Positions 10,061 through 19,724 of a stretch of DNA of 41,949 nt are shown piece after piece (the first letter of the stretch is position 1; each line of letters begins with the position of its first letter). Source of the DNA: Deltaproteobacteria bacterium (GTDB taxonomy: Bacteria; Desulfobacterota; Desulfuromonadia; Geobacterales; Pseudopelobacteraceae); the NCBI GenBank assembly GCA_019162745.1, contig JAFLLC010000036.1, forward strand, positions 1-41,949. Direction: 5' to 3'. The notes beneath the pieces are model-generated. The model was not told where the DNA came from, made no database searches, and saw nothing but the letters and a program-made list of their open reading frames with translations. The translations under genes and the position numbers were made by a program.

Positions 10061-11152
10061 ATGAGCATAAAAGTGCTGGTCGCCGACGACAGTATCACCA
10101 TCCAGAAAGTAATCGGCATTATTTTTGGTGGAGACGAATACTCCTTAACAATTGTTGATAACGGCAAATCTGCTGTAGATAAAGCACGTGAAATCATCCC
10201 CGATATACTACTGATTGATGCCCTGATGCCTGGAATGAGCGGTTATGAAGTGGCTGAAGCCGTCCGCTCGACGCCGTCGTTGGCCGCTAAGCCGATTTTG
10301 ATCCTTACCGGTTCATTTGAACCTTTTGACGAAGATAAAGCAAAAAAAAGCGGTGCGGATGGTTTTATTGCCAAACCTTTTGAGTCACAGCAAATTATCA
10401 CCAAGGTAAAAGAACTCCTGGAACTTGGCAAATCAAGGGCCACTTCAGCCGCCTCGCAATCTCAGCCTGCCTTTGAAACAACTGATATACCAACCCCGGT
10501 TTTTGCTCAACAACACGAAGCTCCGGAAGCAGCACCGGCTGATATATGGGGTGCATTTACCCTGGATGTTGAACCACCGGCAACAACAGCGGCTCCAATA
10601 GTCACTCCTCCCTCTGCAGCGACGGCCGAACCGGACGTATTTGCGATAGTCCATGAAGAAAATGATGCCCAACTCATTCAGACTGCAATCACAGCTGACA
10701 TTTTGCCTGAAGATGCAGGCTCACAATGGTTCCCTGTTGAGGAAAATACGTTTGAATTTGAAGAGGAGGACATTGCAGAATCTCCACCGACAGCATTTGC
10801 TGAGCAAACAGTTCCGACTCAGAAGGGAGCATTTGGTGCCATCGTTTTTGAAGATGACGCTGCGACTCCGGCTGCCGCAGCTTTTTCCGCAGCTCCTGCT
10901 TCGGATTTCAATTATTCCACTCCTCCGTCAGCGGCATTTGAAGCGCCAATTCTGTCAGATTCATCCCCCCTTGCAGAAAAAGCGGCTCCTGCTGCACCCG
11001 CTAACACTGTATCTCTGACTGAGGAGCAGTTGAAAGCGGCGATCTCTGCCGCTTCAAAAGAAGTTATCGAGCGAATCGTCTGGGAGGTCGTTCCTGACCT
11101 GGCAGAGGCTCTGATCCGCGAGGCAATCCGTAAGATCAAAGAAGGGGCCTAG
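10061..11152 (+). CDS. Response regulator with long acidic linker and PopZ-like C-terminal helix
   Basis: Protein of 363 residues with three parts. Residues 3-120 are a complete receiver domain (acidic pair D9/D10, phospho-acceptor D53, conserved Lys in AKPF). Residues 130-315 are low-complexity, rich in Ala, Pro, Glu and Ser, and probably disordered. Residues 318-360 form a predicted helical segment with IVWEVVPDLAEALIREAI. No DNA-binding or enzymatic output domain is visible. The end pattern VxPxLAExLIxEEI recalls the C-terminal oligomerisation helix of PopZ (DUF2497), and the layout recalls polarity scaffolds such as RomR; both are comparisons from memory, not alignments. ATG 10061 follows GGAGGG by four bases. 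The gene stands alone, followed by a terminator. Confidence 0.85.
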   Translation: MSIKVLVADDSITIQKVIGIIFGGDEYSLTIVDNGKSAVDKAREIIPDILLIDALMPGMSGYEVAEAVRSTPSLAAKPILILTGSFEPFDEDKAKKSGADGFIAKPFESQQIITKVKELLELGKSRATSAASQSQPAFETTDIPTPVFAQQHEAPEAAPADIWGAFTLDVEPPATTAAPIVTPPSAATAEPDVFAIVHEENDAQLIQTAITADILPEDAGSQWFPVEENTFEFEEEDIAESPPTAFAEQTVPTQKGAFGAIVFEDDAATPAAAAFSAAPASDFNYSTPPSAAFEAPILSDSSPLAEKAAPAAPANTVSLTEEQLKAAISAASKEVIERIVWEVVPDLAEALIREAIRKIKEGA

Positions 11153-11178
11153 TTCCCATTGCAGGCATAACAACCTAT

Positions 11179-11204
11179 AAGGGGATGGCGACATCCTCTT
11201 TTTT
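11179..11204 (+). terminator. Intrinsic terminator after the response regulator
   Basis: Nine-bp stem (11179-11187 with 11192-11200, one G-T pair), GCGA loop, then a run of six T (11199-11204). It separates the response regulator from trpD. Confidence 0.75.
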
Positions 11205-11222
11205 CGTCTGGAGATACAGAAC

Positions 11223-12281
11223 ATGATCAAAAAAGCCATAGCCAAAGTTGTTGACCGTGAAAATTTGACCGAAGGCGAGATGATCGAGGTCATGAATCAG
11301 ATCATGTCTGGTGAGTGCACCCCGGCGCAGATCGGAGCCTTTATCACCGCTCTGCGCATGAAGGGAGAAACTGTCGAGGAGATAACCGGCGCAGCCCGCG
11401 TCATGCGCGAACGGGCTACTCCGATCAAGGTCGGCAAAGGTGTGCTTGATATTGACCGCGACGATATCAACATCGACCGGGAAACAATCCTGGATGTGGT
11501 CGGCACAGGCGGCGACGGCACTAACACCTTCAACGTCTCCACTACCGTTTCCTTTGTGGTTTCGGCCTGCGGGGTCAAGGTAGCCAAGCACGGCAACCGC
11601 TCGGTCTCTTCCGCCTGCGGCAGCGCCGACGTACTCGAAAAGTTGGGTATTAATCTGGATGTGACACCCGATCTTGTCGAAAAGTGTATCGATCAGATCG
11701 GTATCGGCTTCCTGTTCGCCCCTGCCCTGCACGGCGCCATGAAGCACGCCATCGGCCCGCGCCGGGAGATCGGCATCCGCACAATCTTTAACATTCTCGG
11801 CCCCTTGACTAATCCGGCCGGTGCCGACTGCCAGGTGATGGGGGTCTACAGTCCTGATCTGGTGGAAAAGCTGGCCGGTGTACTGCACAAACTGGGGTGC
11901 AAGCATGGTTTTGTGGTTCATGGATCGGACGGCATGGATGAAATGACCATGACCGGTGAAACTCTCGTCGCCGAAGTCACCCCCGCCGGTATAAAACTGT
12001 TATCGGTCACCCCGGAACAGCTGGGACTGACGCGCTGCCTGATGCAGGCACTCAAGGGAGGCGATGCCGCTACCAACGCGGTAATCATTAAAGCAGTACT
12101 ATCCGGGGAACGTGGACCGCGGAGAGATATCGTCCTCCTGAATGCTGCCTATGCCCTGGTGGCCGCAGGCAAGACGGACTCACCCGCAGAAGGAATAACG
12201 CTGGCCGCTGAGGCTATTGATTCCGGCCGGGCGCTGCAGCAGGTGGAGAAGTTGGCGGTTTTGACTAATCATCTGATATGA
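11223..12281 (+). CDS. trpD: Anthranilate phosphoribosyltransferase
   Basis: Second committed step of tryptophan synthesis: anthranilate plus PRPP gives N-(5'-phosphoribosyl)anthranilate. It has 352 residues, normal for the unfused enzyme. [15 protein letters not shown] is the PRPP-binding glycine loop, and [18 protein letters not shown] is the second family signature. CTGGAG precedes the ATG. Its stop overlaps the trpC start (ATGA), so the two are translationally coupled. trpE, trpG, trpF, trpB and trpA are not in the window on either side, so the trp genes are split in this genome. Confidence 0.97.
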   Translation: MIKKAIAKVVDRENLTEGEMIEVMNQIMSGECTPAQIGAFITALRMKGETVEEITGAARVMRERATPIKVGKGVLDIDRDDINIDRETILDVVGTGGDGTNTFNVSTTVSFVVSACGVKVAKHGNRSVSSACGSADVLEKLGINLDVTPDLVEKCIDQIGIGFLFAPALHGAMKHAIGPRREIGIRTIFNILGPLTNPAGADCQVMGVYSPDLVEKLAGVLHKLGCKHGFVVHGSDGMDEMTMTGETLVAEVTPAGIKLLSVTPEQLGLTRCLMQALKGGDAATNAVIIKAVLSGERGPRRDIVLLNAAYALVAAGKTDSPAEGITLAAEAIDSGRALQQVEKLAVLTNHLI

Positions 12282-13099
12282 AAGCAGACACCATGACTAC
12301 CGATACCCCGGATATTCTTAAAAAAATAGTAGCTCACAAGATAGAAGAAGTAGCCTCTGCCAAATTCAAGGTTCCGCTCAGCGAACTGCAGGGACGTATA
12401 CTTGACCTGGAGGATGTGCCGCGCGGTTTCGAGCGTCATCTGCGTGATGCGGCAGCGTCCGGTTGGACCGCAGTCATTGCCGAGATCAAGAAGGGCTCCC
12501 CAAGCAAGGGCGTTATCCGTGATGATTTCGACCCGCTGGAGATTGCCGGGATCTATCAGGACAACGGTGCAATCTGCCTGTCGGTATTGACTGATGAGCA
12601 GTTCTTTCTAGGGCACCTCCGCTATCTGGCCCTGATCCGTGAAACGGTCTCCCTCCCGCTGCTGCGCAAGGATTTCATCTGTGATCCCTATCAGATCTTT
12701 GAGGCTCGGGCCGCCGGGGCGGATGCCATTCTGCTGATCGCCGCCATGCTTGATCTGAATACGCTGCTTGATTTCCATGCCGTGGCACAGGAGGTTCACC
12801 TGGATGTGCTGCTGGAAGTCCATGATGAAGCGGAGATGGAGAAGGCTCTTAAAACTGACTGCACCCTGATTGGTGTAAACAACCGCAATCTGAGGACGTT
12901 TGCAACCGATCTCGGCACTACCGGACGTCTGGCACGCATGATGCCGGCCGGCCGGTTCCTGGTGACTGAAAGCGGGATAAACCATCGGGATGATATCAAC
13001 CGTCTTGCTGCTGATGGAGCTCAAGCGTATCTGATCGGCGAATCCATGATGCGTGAAGCTGATATTGGTCAGAAACTTCGTGAACTGCTCGCCAGCTGA
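12278..13099 (+). CDS. trpC: Indole-3-glycerol phosphate synthase
   Basis: Closes the indole ring from carboxyphenylamino-deoxyribulose phosphate. This is the unfused 273-residue TIM-barrel form with no trpF part. Visible residues are the catalytic Lys in [30 protein letters not shown] and VTESGI. It starts at ATG 12278 within the trpD stop; ATG 12293 is a possible alternative. Its TGA (13097-13099) directly abuts the stop of the convergent ntrX, leaving no intergenic base and no room for a terminator outside coding sequence. Confidence 0.97.
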   Translation: MKADTMTTDTPDILKKIVAHKIEEVASAKFKVPLSELQGRILDLEDVPRGFERHLRDAAASGWTAVIAEIKKGSPSKGVIRDDFDPLEIAGIYQDNGAICLSVLTDEQFFLGHLRYLALIRETVSLPLLRKDFICDPYQIFEARAAGADAILLIAAMLDLNTLLDFHAVAQEVHLDVLLEVHDEAEMEKALKTDCTLIGVNNRNLRTFATDLGTTGRLARMMPAGRFLVTESGINHRDDINRLAADGAQAYLIGESMMREADIGQKLRELLAS

Positions 13100-14473
13100 T
13101 TATCTCCGTACATCAATGCCGTAACTTTTGATTTTACGATGCAGGTTACTCCGCTCCAGCTCAATAAGTTCCGCAGTACGGGAGATATTCCAGTCGTTTT
13201 CTTCTAATTTTTGAATAATGAACTCCCGTTCGAAATCCTCACGGGCATCCCGCAGTGCCGACCGGGCATGAAGGCCATCCGGAGATGCGGCATGCATCGT
13301 TCCGGTTAAAGATTCTCCTGATAAATCCGGAATATCCTCAGCTGAAATAATACGCCCTGGTGCCACAATCAGTATTCGTTCCACCACATTTTTTAATTCG
13401 CGCAGGTTACCGGGCCATGAATACCGCTGCAGTTTGTCGAGCGCCTCCGGAAGAAAAACCTTTGCTTCGCCACCTTCCCGCCGGAAGAATTGGACAACAA
13501 AATTCTGGACAAGCGGACCAATATCCTCCAGGCGCTCACGCAGTGACGGAGCTCTGAATGGCATGGTATTCAGTTGATAATACAGATCAGCGCTGAACTT
13601 TCCTGCCGCCATATCCTGTTCGAGGGATCTCGTAGTTGCAGCAATAATACGAATATCCGCGTTAAGCCGGCGGATACCCCCTATCCGTTCAAAACTCCCT
13701 TCCTGAATAAAGTGAAGAATTTTCATCTGAGTGGCAAGTGACAATTCACCTATTTCATCCAAAAAAAGCGTACCGCCATCGGCCTGATCAAAGCGCCCTT
13801 TCTTATGTGACGTTGCACCGATGAAAGCGCCCTTCTCATGACCGAACAACTCGCTCTCGATCAGCTCTTCGGGGATGGCGGAGCAATGCACAGTGACAAG
13901 TGGCCGCTCTCTCCTTGGGCTGGAGCAGTGAATTGAGCATGCAATCAATTCCTTTCCGGAACCGTTTTCACCACGTATCAATACGGAGGCCGAAGTCGGC
14001 GCAACGTGCCGGATCTGTTCCCGAATATTAATAATCTCCGGAGAATCACCGATAAGTTCATAATTTGCAGAGACTGAACGTTTCAGTTCGGCGTTTTCAA
14101 CTTTTAATTCCTGTAACTGCAGCGCGTTGGCGACACTGATCAGAACTTTTTCGAGCGAAAGCGGCTTTTCAATAAAATCAAAAGCCCCCAGCTTGGTAGC
14201 ACGCACCGCCGTCTCAATCGTGCCGTGACCGGAAATCATGATGACTGTTATCTGAGGGAACTGCACTTTAAGTTTCTCAAGGGTCGCCAGACCATCCATA
14301 CCAGGCATCCAGATATCGAGGAGGATCAGGTCCGGAAGTTCCTGTCGGGCGGTATCAATACCTTCAGCGCCACTTTCCGCGCTCAGAACCTGATACCCTT
14401 CATCTTCAAGAATCCCGCTCAGGGCGGTTCTGATATCCTTTTCATCATCAATTATCAAAATTGTGTGTGTCAT
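13100..14473 (-). CDS. ntrX: NtrX-type sigma-54 response regulator with GAFIGA loop
   Basis: Response regulator of 457 residues: receiver (residues 1-120, D53), AAA+ domain (138-370) with GENGSGKE Walker A and GGTLFLDEIGEL Walker B, and a Fis-type HTH near the C-terminus (NISRTAELIELERSNLHRKI). It should act on sigma-54 promoters when phosphorylated by NtrY, encoded directly upstream. The loop that contacts sigma-54, normally GAFTGA, reads GAFIGA (215-220); the codon at 13820-13822 is ATC. In studied activators this Thr is nearly essential, so this protein may not open sigma-54 complexes normally. A GGAG precedes the ATG. NtrX is the best match by order and kinase partner, but other NtrC-like assignments are possible. 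Confidence 0.9.
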   Translation of the reverse strand: MTHTILIIDDEKDIRTALSGILEDEGYQVLSAESGAEGIDTARQELPDLILLDIWMPGMDGLATLEKLKVQFPQITVIMISGHGTIETAVRATKLGAFDFIEKPLSLEKVLISVANALQLQELKVENAELKRSVSANYELIGDSPEIINIREQIRHVAPTSASVLIRGENGSGKELIACSIHCSSPRRERPLVTVHCSAIPEELIESELFGHEKGAFIGATSHKKGRFDQADGGTLFLDEIGELSLATQMKILHFIQEGSFERIGGIRRLNADIRIIAATTRSLEQDMAAGKFSADLYYQLNTMPFRAPSLRERLEDIGPLVQNFVVQFFRREGGEAKVFLPEALDKLQRYSWPGNLRELKNVVERILIVAPGRIISAEDIPDLSGESLTGTMHAASPDGLHARSALRDAREDFEREFIIQKLEENDWNISRTAELIELERSNLHRKIKSYGIDVRR

Positions 14474-14497
14474 AACGGCTCCAAACGTATAATTTGT

Positions 14498-16714
14498 TTA
14501 TCCGGCAGGCAATTCTACTACAAAGACCGCTCCGTGCGGCATATTGTCACGTATCCGCACAAAACCGCCATGATCTGTCACAATACTGCTCACTATGGCC
14601 AACCCGAGACCTGTCCCGCTCTTCTTGGTTGAGAAATACGGTTCAAACAGGCGCGGCTTGTCTTGCGGCGAAATTCCCGGCCCATCATCAGCAATGCTTA
14701 TAGTCGCCATTTTCAGCACATCATCAAAGAATGTCGATATGATAACGGTGCCATGCTCTCCCATGGCGGCAACAGCATTTTCAAGAATATTGATCAGCAC
14801 ACGCTTGATTTGATCTCGATCAATCATTAACAGCGGCATCCGGGCATCGGTAGCGACTTCGAATTGCACACCGCGATGAGCTTCCTGGTACAGTGTCAGA
14901 GATTCGTGAATCAGCCCGTTAATATCGTTCGGTTCAGGTTGAATAGCTGGCATCCGGGCAAAATTGGAAAATTCATTGACAAGATTTTTCAAATCTTCAA
15001 CCGATTTGATAATCATCTCGGTACATTCATCAAACACCTTCTCATCATCACTAAAGCGTGAAAGATAGCGTTTTCTGAGGCGCTGGGCAGAGAGCTGAAT
15101 CGGAGTCAGCGGATTCTTGATTTCATGGGCTATTCTGCGGGCGACCTCACGCCAGGCGGCCATGCGTTGGGCCCGCATCATCTGCGTCAGATCATCAAGC
15201 ACAGCGACCATCCCGAGTATCTCGCCATTCTGGGCGCGCAGCAGCGTCAAATGCAACTGCAGTGCGAGACGAGACCCACTTAGATCCAGAAAAATCTGTT
15301 TGCTGATAGTCCCCAGCTTCGACTGCATCAGTTCCCTGATGGATTCCGAGGCGATATCAAGGTGTTTTTCGTTGATGACCTCCCGGTAGTTTTTACCAAG
15401 AACCTTACCGGCGCTTAAACCGAGCAGACGCTCGGCAGAAGTATTGATCGTACGCAATACTCCCTCGCTGTCGATCGAGATGACACCGGCAGTAATATTG
15501 TGCAGCACAATCTCCATATACTGCTGACGCCGCTCGATTTCACTGTTACTCCGGAGCAGTTCGAGATTGGAGACATTCAGCGCATACTGTTTGGTACGTA
15601 AATCATCCGTCATGAGATTAAACGACTGCACCAGCATGCCGATTTCATCAGCTGAATAAGACTCTATCCGGACATCCAGGTTACCACCCGCTACGGCATG
15701 TGTAGCATCCACCAGCTCCTGAAGCGGTCTGGTCATACTGTTTGCCAGATAGACTCCCATCCAGTACGCAAAAAATACAATCACCATCGCAATTAAAAAA
15801 AGTGTGATTATATAACCGGTCCGGATCGGATTTTTCATAATCTTGAGCTGACGAAATTCATGGTACGACGCGGTAATCTCCTTCATTTTGTTCACAAGTG
15901 AATACGGCACGTAATAATTGACAACAACGACACCGACAACATCCGACTCGTTCCAGGTCGAACGGATAGGCACAATGCCCCGGATCAGATCGGCCTTTCC
16001 TGCCTGATTCACTCTGGTCAGCTCTTCACCAGCCAAACCACGCTTGATATCTTCCGAAGATGGATTGGTAAATTCACCCTTTGGTACTGCAGGATTAGAA
16101 GAGCGTACCAACTCCTCACGCTGGGCAGAATACACCTCAACAACTCCCAGGTTATATTCCTTCTGTTTCTGGTGGATAAGCCGCTTGAGCCGCGGCAGAT
16201 TCGCTTCGTTAAGCAGCTTTTGATCTTTAATAAAACTGCTGATTTGTTTACCGTAATACAGTGAATTTGATGCCGAACTTTTGTAGTACGTTTGCGCGAC
16301 TTCAAGTGACTCACTCAAAGATGTTTCAACCTGGGTGTTAAACCAGTTATGGACGGTATTATTAATAAACCCGGCGGCGGCAAAAAACAGCAACAGGGTG
16401 GGAACCAGCGAAAGGGCGACAAATGAAAGTACAAGTTTTGTACGTAGTTTTTTTGCAAGGGGGTTTGAGCGACTTTCAATAAATAGTTTTACAACATTGC
16501 GGCTGACCAGATATACAAGCAGAATAACAAGCAGAATGACTACATTAATAACTGCGAAAATAGCAATATTGCTCCCCAGTTTGGCACCGGCGCTTATCTG
16601 GGTCAGACTGATTTCAAACTTGGTCAGGAATATAATTGCTATAAAGGCCAGAACTATGATCATCGCTTCACGATATCGTTTTTTACGTTCTTCCTTTGAA
16701 ACTATACTATTCAT
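14498..16714 (-). CDS. ntrY: NtrY-type membrane sensor histidine kinase
   Basis: Sensor kinase of 738 residues. Three hydrophobic segments lie in residues 15-130; an extracytoplasmic sensing region and a fourth segment (about 290-320) follow. Then come a HAMP domain (TRPLQELVDATHAVAGG), a PAS domain (VLHNITAGVISIDSEG), a HisKA domain with phospho-acceptor H530 in AHEIKNPL, and an ATPase domain with DDGPGISP and GTGLGLAIV. This is the NtrY layout. ntrX begins 24 bases downstream, forming the pair that in other bacteria responds to nitrogen status or redox. AAGGAA precedes the ATG. The gene is divergent from the YaaR-like gene. Confidence 0.94.
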   Translation of the reverse strand: MNSIVSKEERKKRYREAMIIVLAFIAIIFLTKFEISLTQISAGAKLGSNIAIFAVINVVILLVILLVYLVSRNVVKLFIESRSNPLAKKLRTKLVLSFVALSLVPTLLLFFAAAGFINNTVHNWFNTQVETSLSESLEVAQTYYKSSASNSLYYGKQISSFIKDQKLLNEANLPRLKRLIHQKQKEYNLGVVEVYSAQREELVRSSNPAVPKGEFTNPSSEDIKRGLAGEELTRVNQAGKADLIRGIVPIRSTWNESDVVGVVVVNYYVPYSLVNKMKEITASYHEFRQLKIMKNPIRTGYIITLFLIAMVIVFFAYWMGVYLANSMTRPLQELVDATHAVAGGNLDVRIESYSADEIGMLVQSFNLMTDDLRTKQYALNVSNLELLRSNSEIERRQQYMEIVLHNITAGVISIDSEGVLRTINTSAERLLGLSAGKVLGKNYREVINEKHLDIASESIRELMQSKLGTISKQIFLDLSGSRLALQLHLTLLRAQNGEILGMVAVLDDLTQMMRAQRMAAWREVARRIAHEIKNPLTPIQLSAQRLRKRYLSRFSDDEKVFDECTEMIIKSVEDLKNLVNEFSNFARMPAIQPEPNDINGLIHESLTLYQEAHRGVQFEVATDARMPLLMIDRDQIKRVLINILENAVAAMGEHGTVIISTFFDDVLKMATISIADDGPGISPQDKPRLFEPYFSTKKSGTGLGLAIVSSIVTDHGGFVRIRDNMPHGAVFVVELPAG

Positions 16715-16865
16715 ACAGCCGGAATTCCTTTCTATTATAGAGAGATGCCGATACTAGCATAGATAACATACGTTTAAAACTCATTGTTGCATTTTTGCAT
16801 CAATTGCCGATTCAATTCAGGTATGATACTGTCCTGCATTATCTGAACAGAACTGGAGTAAGGTC

Positions 16866-17312
16866 ATGCGCATACAGGACTCATCTTCACTGCGAGAACT
16901 TGATAAAAACACAAAGAGTTCATCACCGATAAAGAAAATCATGAATTCATTCTTCGCGGATGAATTAAGTCACCAGGAGGAAGGTGCCGTTTCTTATCAG
17001 GATGATATTGAAACGTTCAGAGCAGAAATCGAGAAGGCGGGAGATCTGCTGGCCACGGAACCGACACTGGCAAACTTTAAACATTTTCGCGATCTGCTGA
17101 GCAAGCTCGCAACAAAGGTAAATGCCGAGGCGTACCGATTGGAAAAGTTTGGCGGAACAGCGCAGAATCCACGCTATTATGAAATCATCACGGTAATTAA
17201 TCGGGAAGCAGACAGCCTCTACAACCTTATTGTCAAAGAAAACCGCACTTCCATGGCGATTACCGCCAAGGTCATCGGCATCAAGGGGTTGGTGGTAGAT
17301 CTGGTTACCTGA
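16866..17312 (+). CDS. YaaR-like protein (DUF327)
   Basis: Small soluble protein of 148 residues matching the DUF327/YaaR pattern: a charged N-terminus, a helical middle (FRAEIEKAGDLLATEPT), and the family C-terminus AEAYRLEKFGG to KVIGIKGLVVDL. The biochemical role of the family is unknown. GGAGTAAGG precedes the ATG. It is the first of three co-directional genes with the TPR protein (98 bases downstream) and the TatD fusion, and is divergent from ntrY. Confidence 0.85.
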   Translation: MRIQDSSSLRELDKNTKSSSPIKKIMNSFFADELSHQEEGAVSYQDDIETFRAEIEKAGDLLATEPTLANFKHFRDLLSKLATKVNAEAYRLEKFGGTAQNPRYYEIITVINREADSLYNLIVKENRTSMAITAKVIGIKGLVVDLVT

Positions 17313-17410
17313 ATATGGGAATATGGCAAAAGAATAAGTCCGCTCATACAGGAATAGACACTCAGCCATGGGCCGTATTGATCATAAATTGAAACAAAAA
17401 GGAGAATCAT

Positions 17411-18211
17411 ATGAGTGATACAGAATTGAACGCAACAGTACAAAAAGGGCTTGATCTTCTCGATCAGGGAGAGGTTAAACAATCTGTTTCCTTATTCGAA
17501 GAGTATTTGGACAGCAACAGGAACCAACCGGACAGTTGGTTCTACCTCGGAGATGCATTGGCTGAAGATGGCCGCCTGGATGACGCCATCGCCCGCTACC
17601 GTGAAGGGCTCAAGCTGTCTCCAGAAGATACCGACGCTCTGACGACGTTGGGGGATATGCTGCTCGAAACTGGTGACCACAGGGAGTCGCTTGCCTGTTA
17701 CAAAAAAGTTCTGGAGATAGATCCGAAAGATACCGATACTCTCGTGAGCATCGGTCTTGTCTACAACAGCCAGGATCGCACTGATGATGCTATTCGCGCC
17801 TTTAGACAAGCGCTCGAAGTAGAACCGGACAACGTTTTTGCGCTCAATGCGCTTGGAGATGCGCTTTACGGACAGGGAGATGTCGATGGGGCTATTGCCG
17901 CCTTCACCAAAGGGGTGGAAATAGACCCTGAAGATCCGGCTGCACACTTTAGCCTGGGCGAACTGTACTATGATCTGGAAGAACTGGAAGAGGCCGAAGA
18001 TTCCTGCCTGGAAGCGGTACGTCTTGATCCGGCCTACAGTATGGCGTACCTGACATTGGGTGGCATCTGTATGGATCAGGACCGCACGGCCGATGCGGTA
18101 GCCTATTTTGAGAACTACCTGAAATATGAAAAATCACTCCAGGCAGCTGACATGATCGCCGAGGTCAAGGCGGTTATCGAGGGGCTCAAAGAGGAATTAA
18201 AGGGGTCATAA
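17411..18211 (+). CDS. Tetratricopeptide repeat protein
   Basis: A 266-residue soluble protein made almost wholly of about seven TPR units (for example WFYLGDALAEDGRLDDAI). It has no signal peptide or membrane segment, so it is probably a cytoplasmic scaffold for protein contacts. AAAGGAG precedes the ATG. Its TAA overlaps the ATG of the next gene by one base (TAATG), so it is translationally coupled to the TatD-radical SAM protein and may serve with it. Client proteins cannot be inferred. Confidence 0.92.
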   Translation: MSDTELNATVQKGLDLLDQGEVKQSVSLFEEYLDSNRNQPDSWFYLGDALAEDGRLDDAIARYREGLKLSPEDTDALTTLGDMLLETGDHRESLACYKKVLEIDPKDTDTLVSIGLVYNSQDRTDDAIRAFRQALEVEPDNVFALNALGDALYGQGDVDGAIAAFTKGVEIDPEDPAAHFSLGELYYDLEELEEAEDSCLEAVRLDPAYSMAYLTLGGICMDQDRTADAVAYFENYLKYEKSLQAADMIAEVKAVIEGLKEELKGS

Positions 18212-19596
18212 TGCTGCAACAAAAGCCTGTCCTGATAGATTCTCACGCTCATATATACTACCGCGACTTTGCCGGTGATTTTGAAGACATGCTGAAGCGT
18301 GCCGAGGAAGCCGGTGTGTCTGCCATTGTGGTGGTTGGCACAGATATCGAATCAAGTCGTGAAGCGGTCGTACTTGCAGAAAAATACCCGCAATTGTACG
18401 CCGCAGTGGGCATTCATCCACATGATGCAGGACGGGTCACCGATTCCTGTTATGACATTATACGAACGCTTGCCGTATCAAGTAAGAAGGTCGTTGCTAT
18501 CGGTGAAATCGGGCTTGATTTCTTCCGCGACCGTTCGCCGCGCGACCAGCAGGAACTCGTTTTTCGCCGTTTCCTCCGGATTGCCGCGGATCTGAACAAA
18601 CCGGTTATTATTCATGATCGCGACGCTCATCTCCGTGTCATGGCTATTCTGCGGGAAGAAAAGGTAAAAAGAGGCGTCCTGCACTGTTTTTCCGGTGATG
18701 CCGCTATGGCTGCAGAGGCATTCAGCCTTGGATTGTATATTTCAATACCTGGCACGATCACCTACCACAACAACCAAAACCTGAGAGATGTGGTGCAAGC
18801 GGTCAGTATCGATCGCATGATGGTCGAGACCGACTGTCCCTACCTGACCCCTGTCCCGCATCGCGGCGGTCGCAACGAACCCGCTTTTGTACGTCTCGCT
18901 GCCGAGAAAGTAGCCGAAGTTAAAGGACTAACTCTGGAAGATGTCGCCCGCATCACAACGAAAAATGCCGGCGACCTGTTCGGCATCAGCATCTGGGATC
19001 AATCGACGAAAATCGCTTACAAGATTCGTAATTCCCTGTACCTTAATATCACTAACCGCTGCTCAAACCGTTGTATTTTCTGCGCAAAGTTTGATAACTT
19101 TACGGTCAAAGGGCACAATCTGCTTTTGGATCATGAACCATCCTTTGAGGAGGTTATGGCAGCGGTCGGCCAGCCGGAGGATATTGATGAGGTCGTTTTC
19201 TGCGGTTACGGCGAGCCTCTGCTACGTCTGGATCTTGTCAAACAGGTTGCGGTCGCCCTTAAGGCGCGTGGCTATCAGATCCGCATAAATACTGACGGTC
19301 AGGCCAATCTGGCCCATAGCCGCAATGTCCTGCCGGAACTGGCAGGACTGGTGGACAGCATCTCCGTCAGCCTGAATGCTCCCGATGCCGCAACTTACAG
19401 CCGACTCTGCAATACCCCGTTCGGCGGAGCCGGTTTTACAGGGGTCTGTGACTTTATCCGGGCGGCATCCGTACATTTTCCGCAGGTAATAGCCAGCGTA
19501 GTGACAGTTCCTGGCGTTGACGTCGAGGCCTGTCGAATATTGGCAGAATCGCTCGGTGCCGAGTTTCGGGTGAGGGAATACTCGGAAGTCGGGTAA
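18211..19596 (+). CDS. TatD-family metal-dependent hydrolase fused to a radical SAM domain
   Basis: Two enzymes in one 461-residue chain. Residues 1-262 are a TatD-type TIM barrel with the metal ligands in DSHAHIY, GEIGLDFF, VIIHDRDAH, LHCFSGD and VETDCPYLTP; the family acts as 3'-5' exonuclease or D-aminoacyl hydrolase. Residues 272-461 are a short radical SAM domain with C284-x3-C288-x2-C291 in NRCSNRCIFC. A TatD-associated radical SAM family is known (TIGR04038, from memory), usually as a neighbouring gene; here the two are joined. The radical SAM reaction is unknown. Its start overlaps the TPR gene stop by one base. Confidence 0.93.
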   Translation: MLQQKPVLIDSHAHIYYRDFAGDFEDMLKRAEEAGVSAIVVVGTDIESSREAVVLAEKYPQLYAAVGIHPHDAGRVTDSCYDIIRTLAVSSKKVVAIGEIGLDFFRDRSPRDQQELVFRRFLRIAADLNKPVIIHDRDAHLRVMAILREEKVKRGVLHCFSGDAAMAAEAFSLGLYISIPGTITYHNNQNLRDVVQAVSIDRMMVETDCPYLTPVPHRGGRNEPAFVRLAAEKVAEVKGLTLEDVARITTKNAGDLFGISIWDQSTKIAYKIRNSLYLNITNRCSNRCIFCAKFDNFTVKGHNLLLDHEPSFEEVMAAVGQPEDIDEVVFCGYGEPLLRLDLVKQVAVALKARGYQIRINTDGQANLAHSRNVLPELAGLVDSISVSLNAPDAATYSRLCNTPFGGAGFTGVCDFIRAASVHFPQVIASVVTVPGVDVEACRILAESLGAEFRVREYSEVG

Positions 19597-19692
19597 AGGC
19601 TTTGGATTAACATCAAGCATTTTCCATTAAAGGTGGGAGATGCTTACATAATGATGTTGGTGCAAACCCATGAAATATGATCCAATATATTG

Positions 19693-19721
19693 TTGACGGT
19701 ATTATTTTTAGATGATATTTT
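19693..19721 (+). promoter_or_regulatory. Possible sigma-70 promoter for the HDOD kinase operon
   Basis: TTGACG (19693-19698), 17-base spacer, TATTTT (19716-19721), 105 bases before the TTG start. The -10 match is moderate. The inverted repeat at 19725-19764 lies where transcription would begin. Confidence 0.35.
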
Positions 19722-19724
19722 CTA

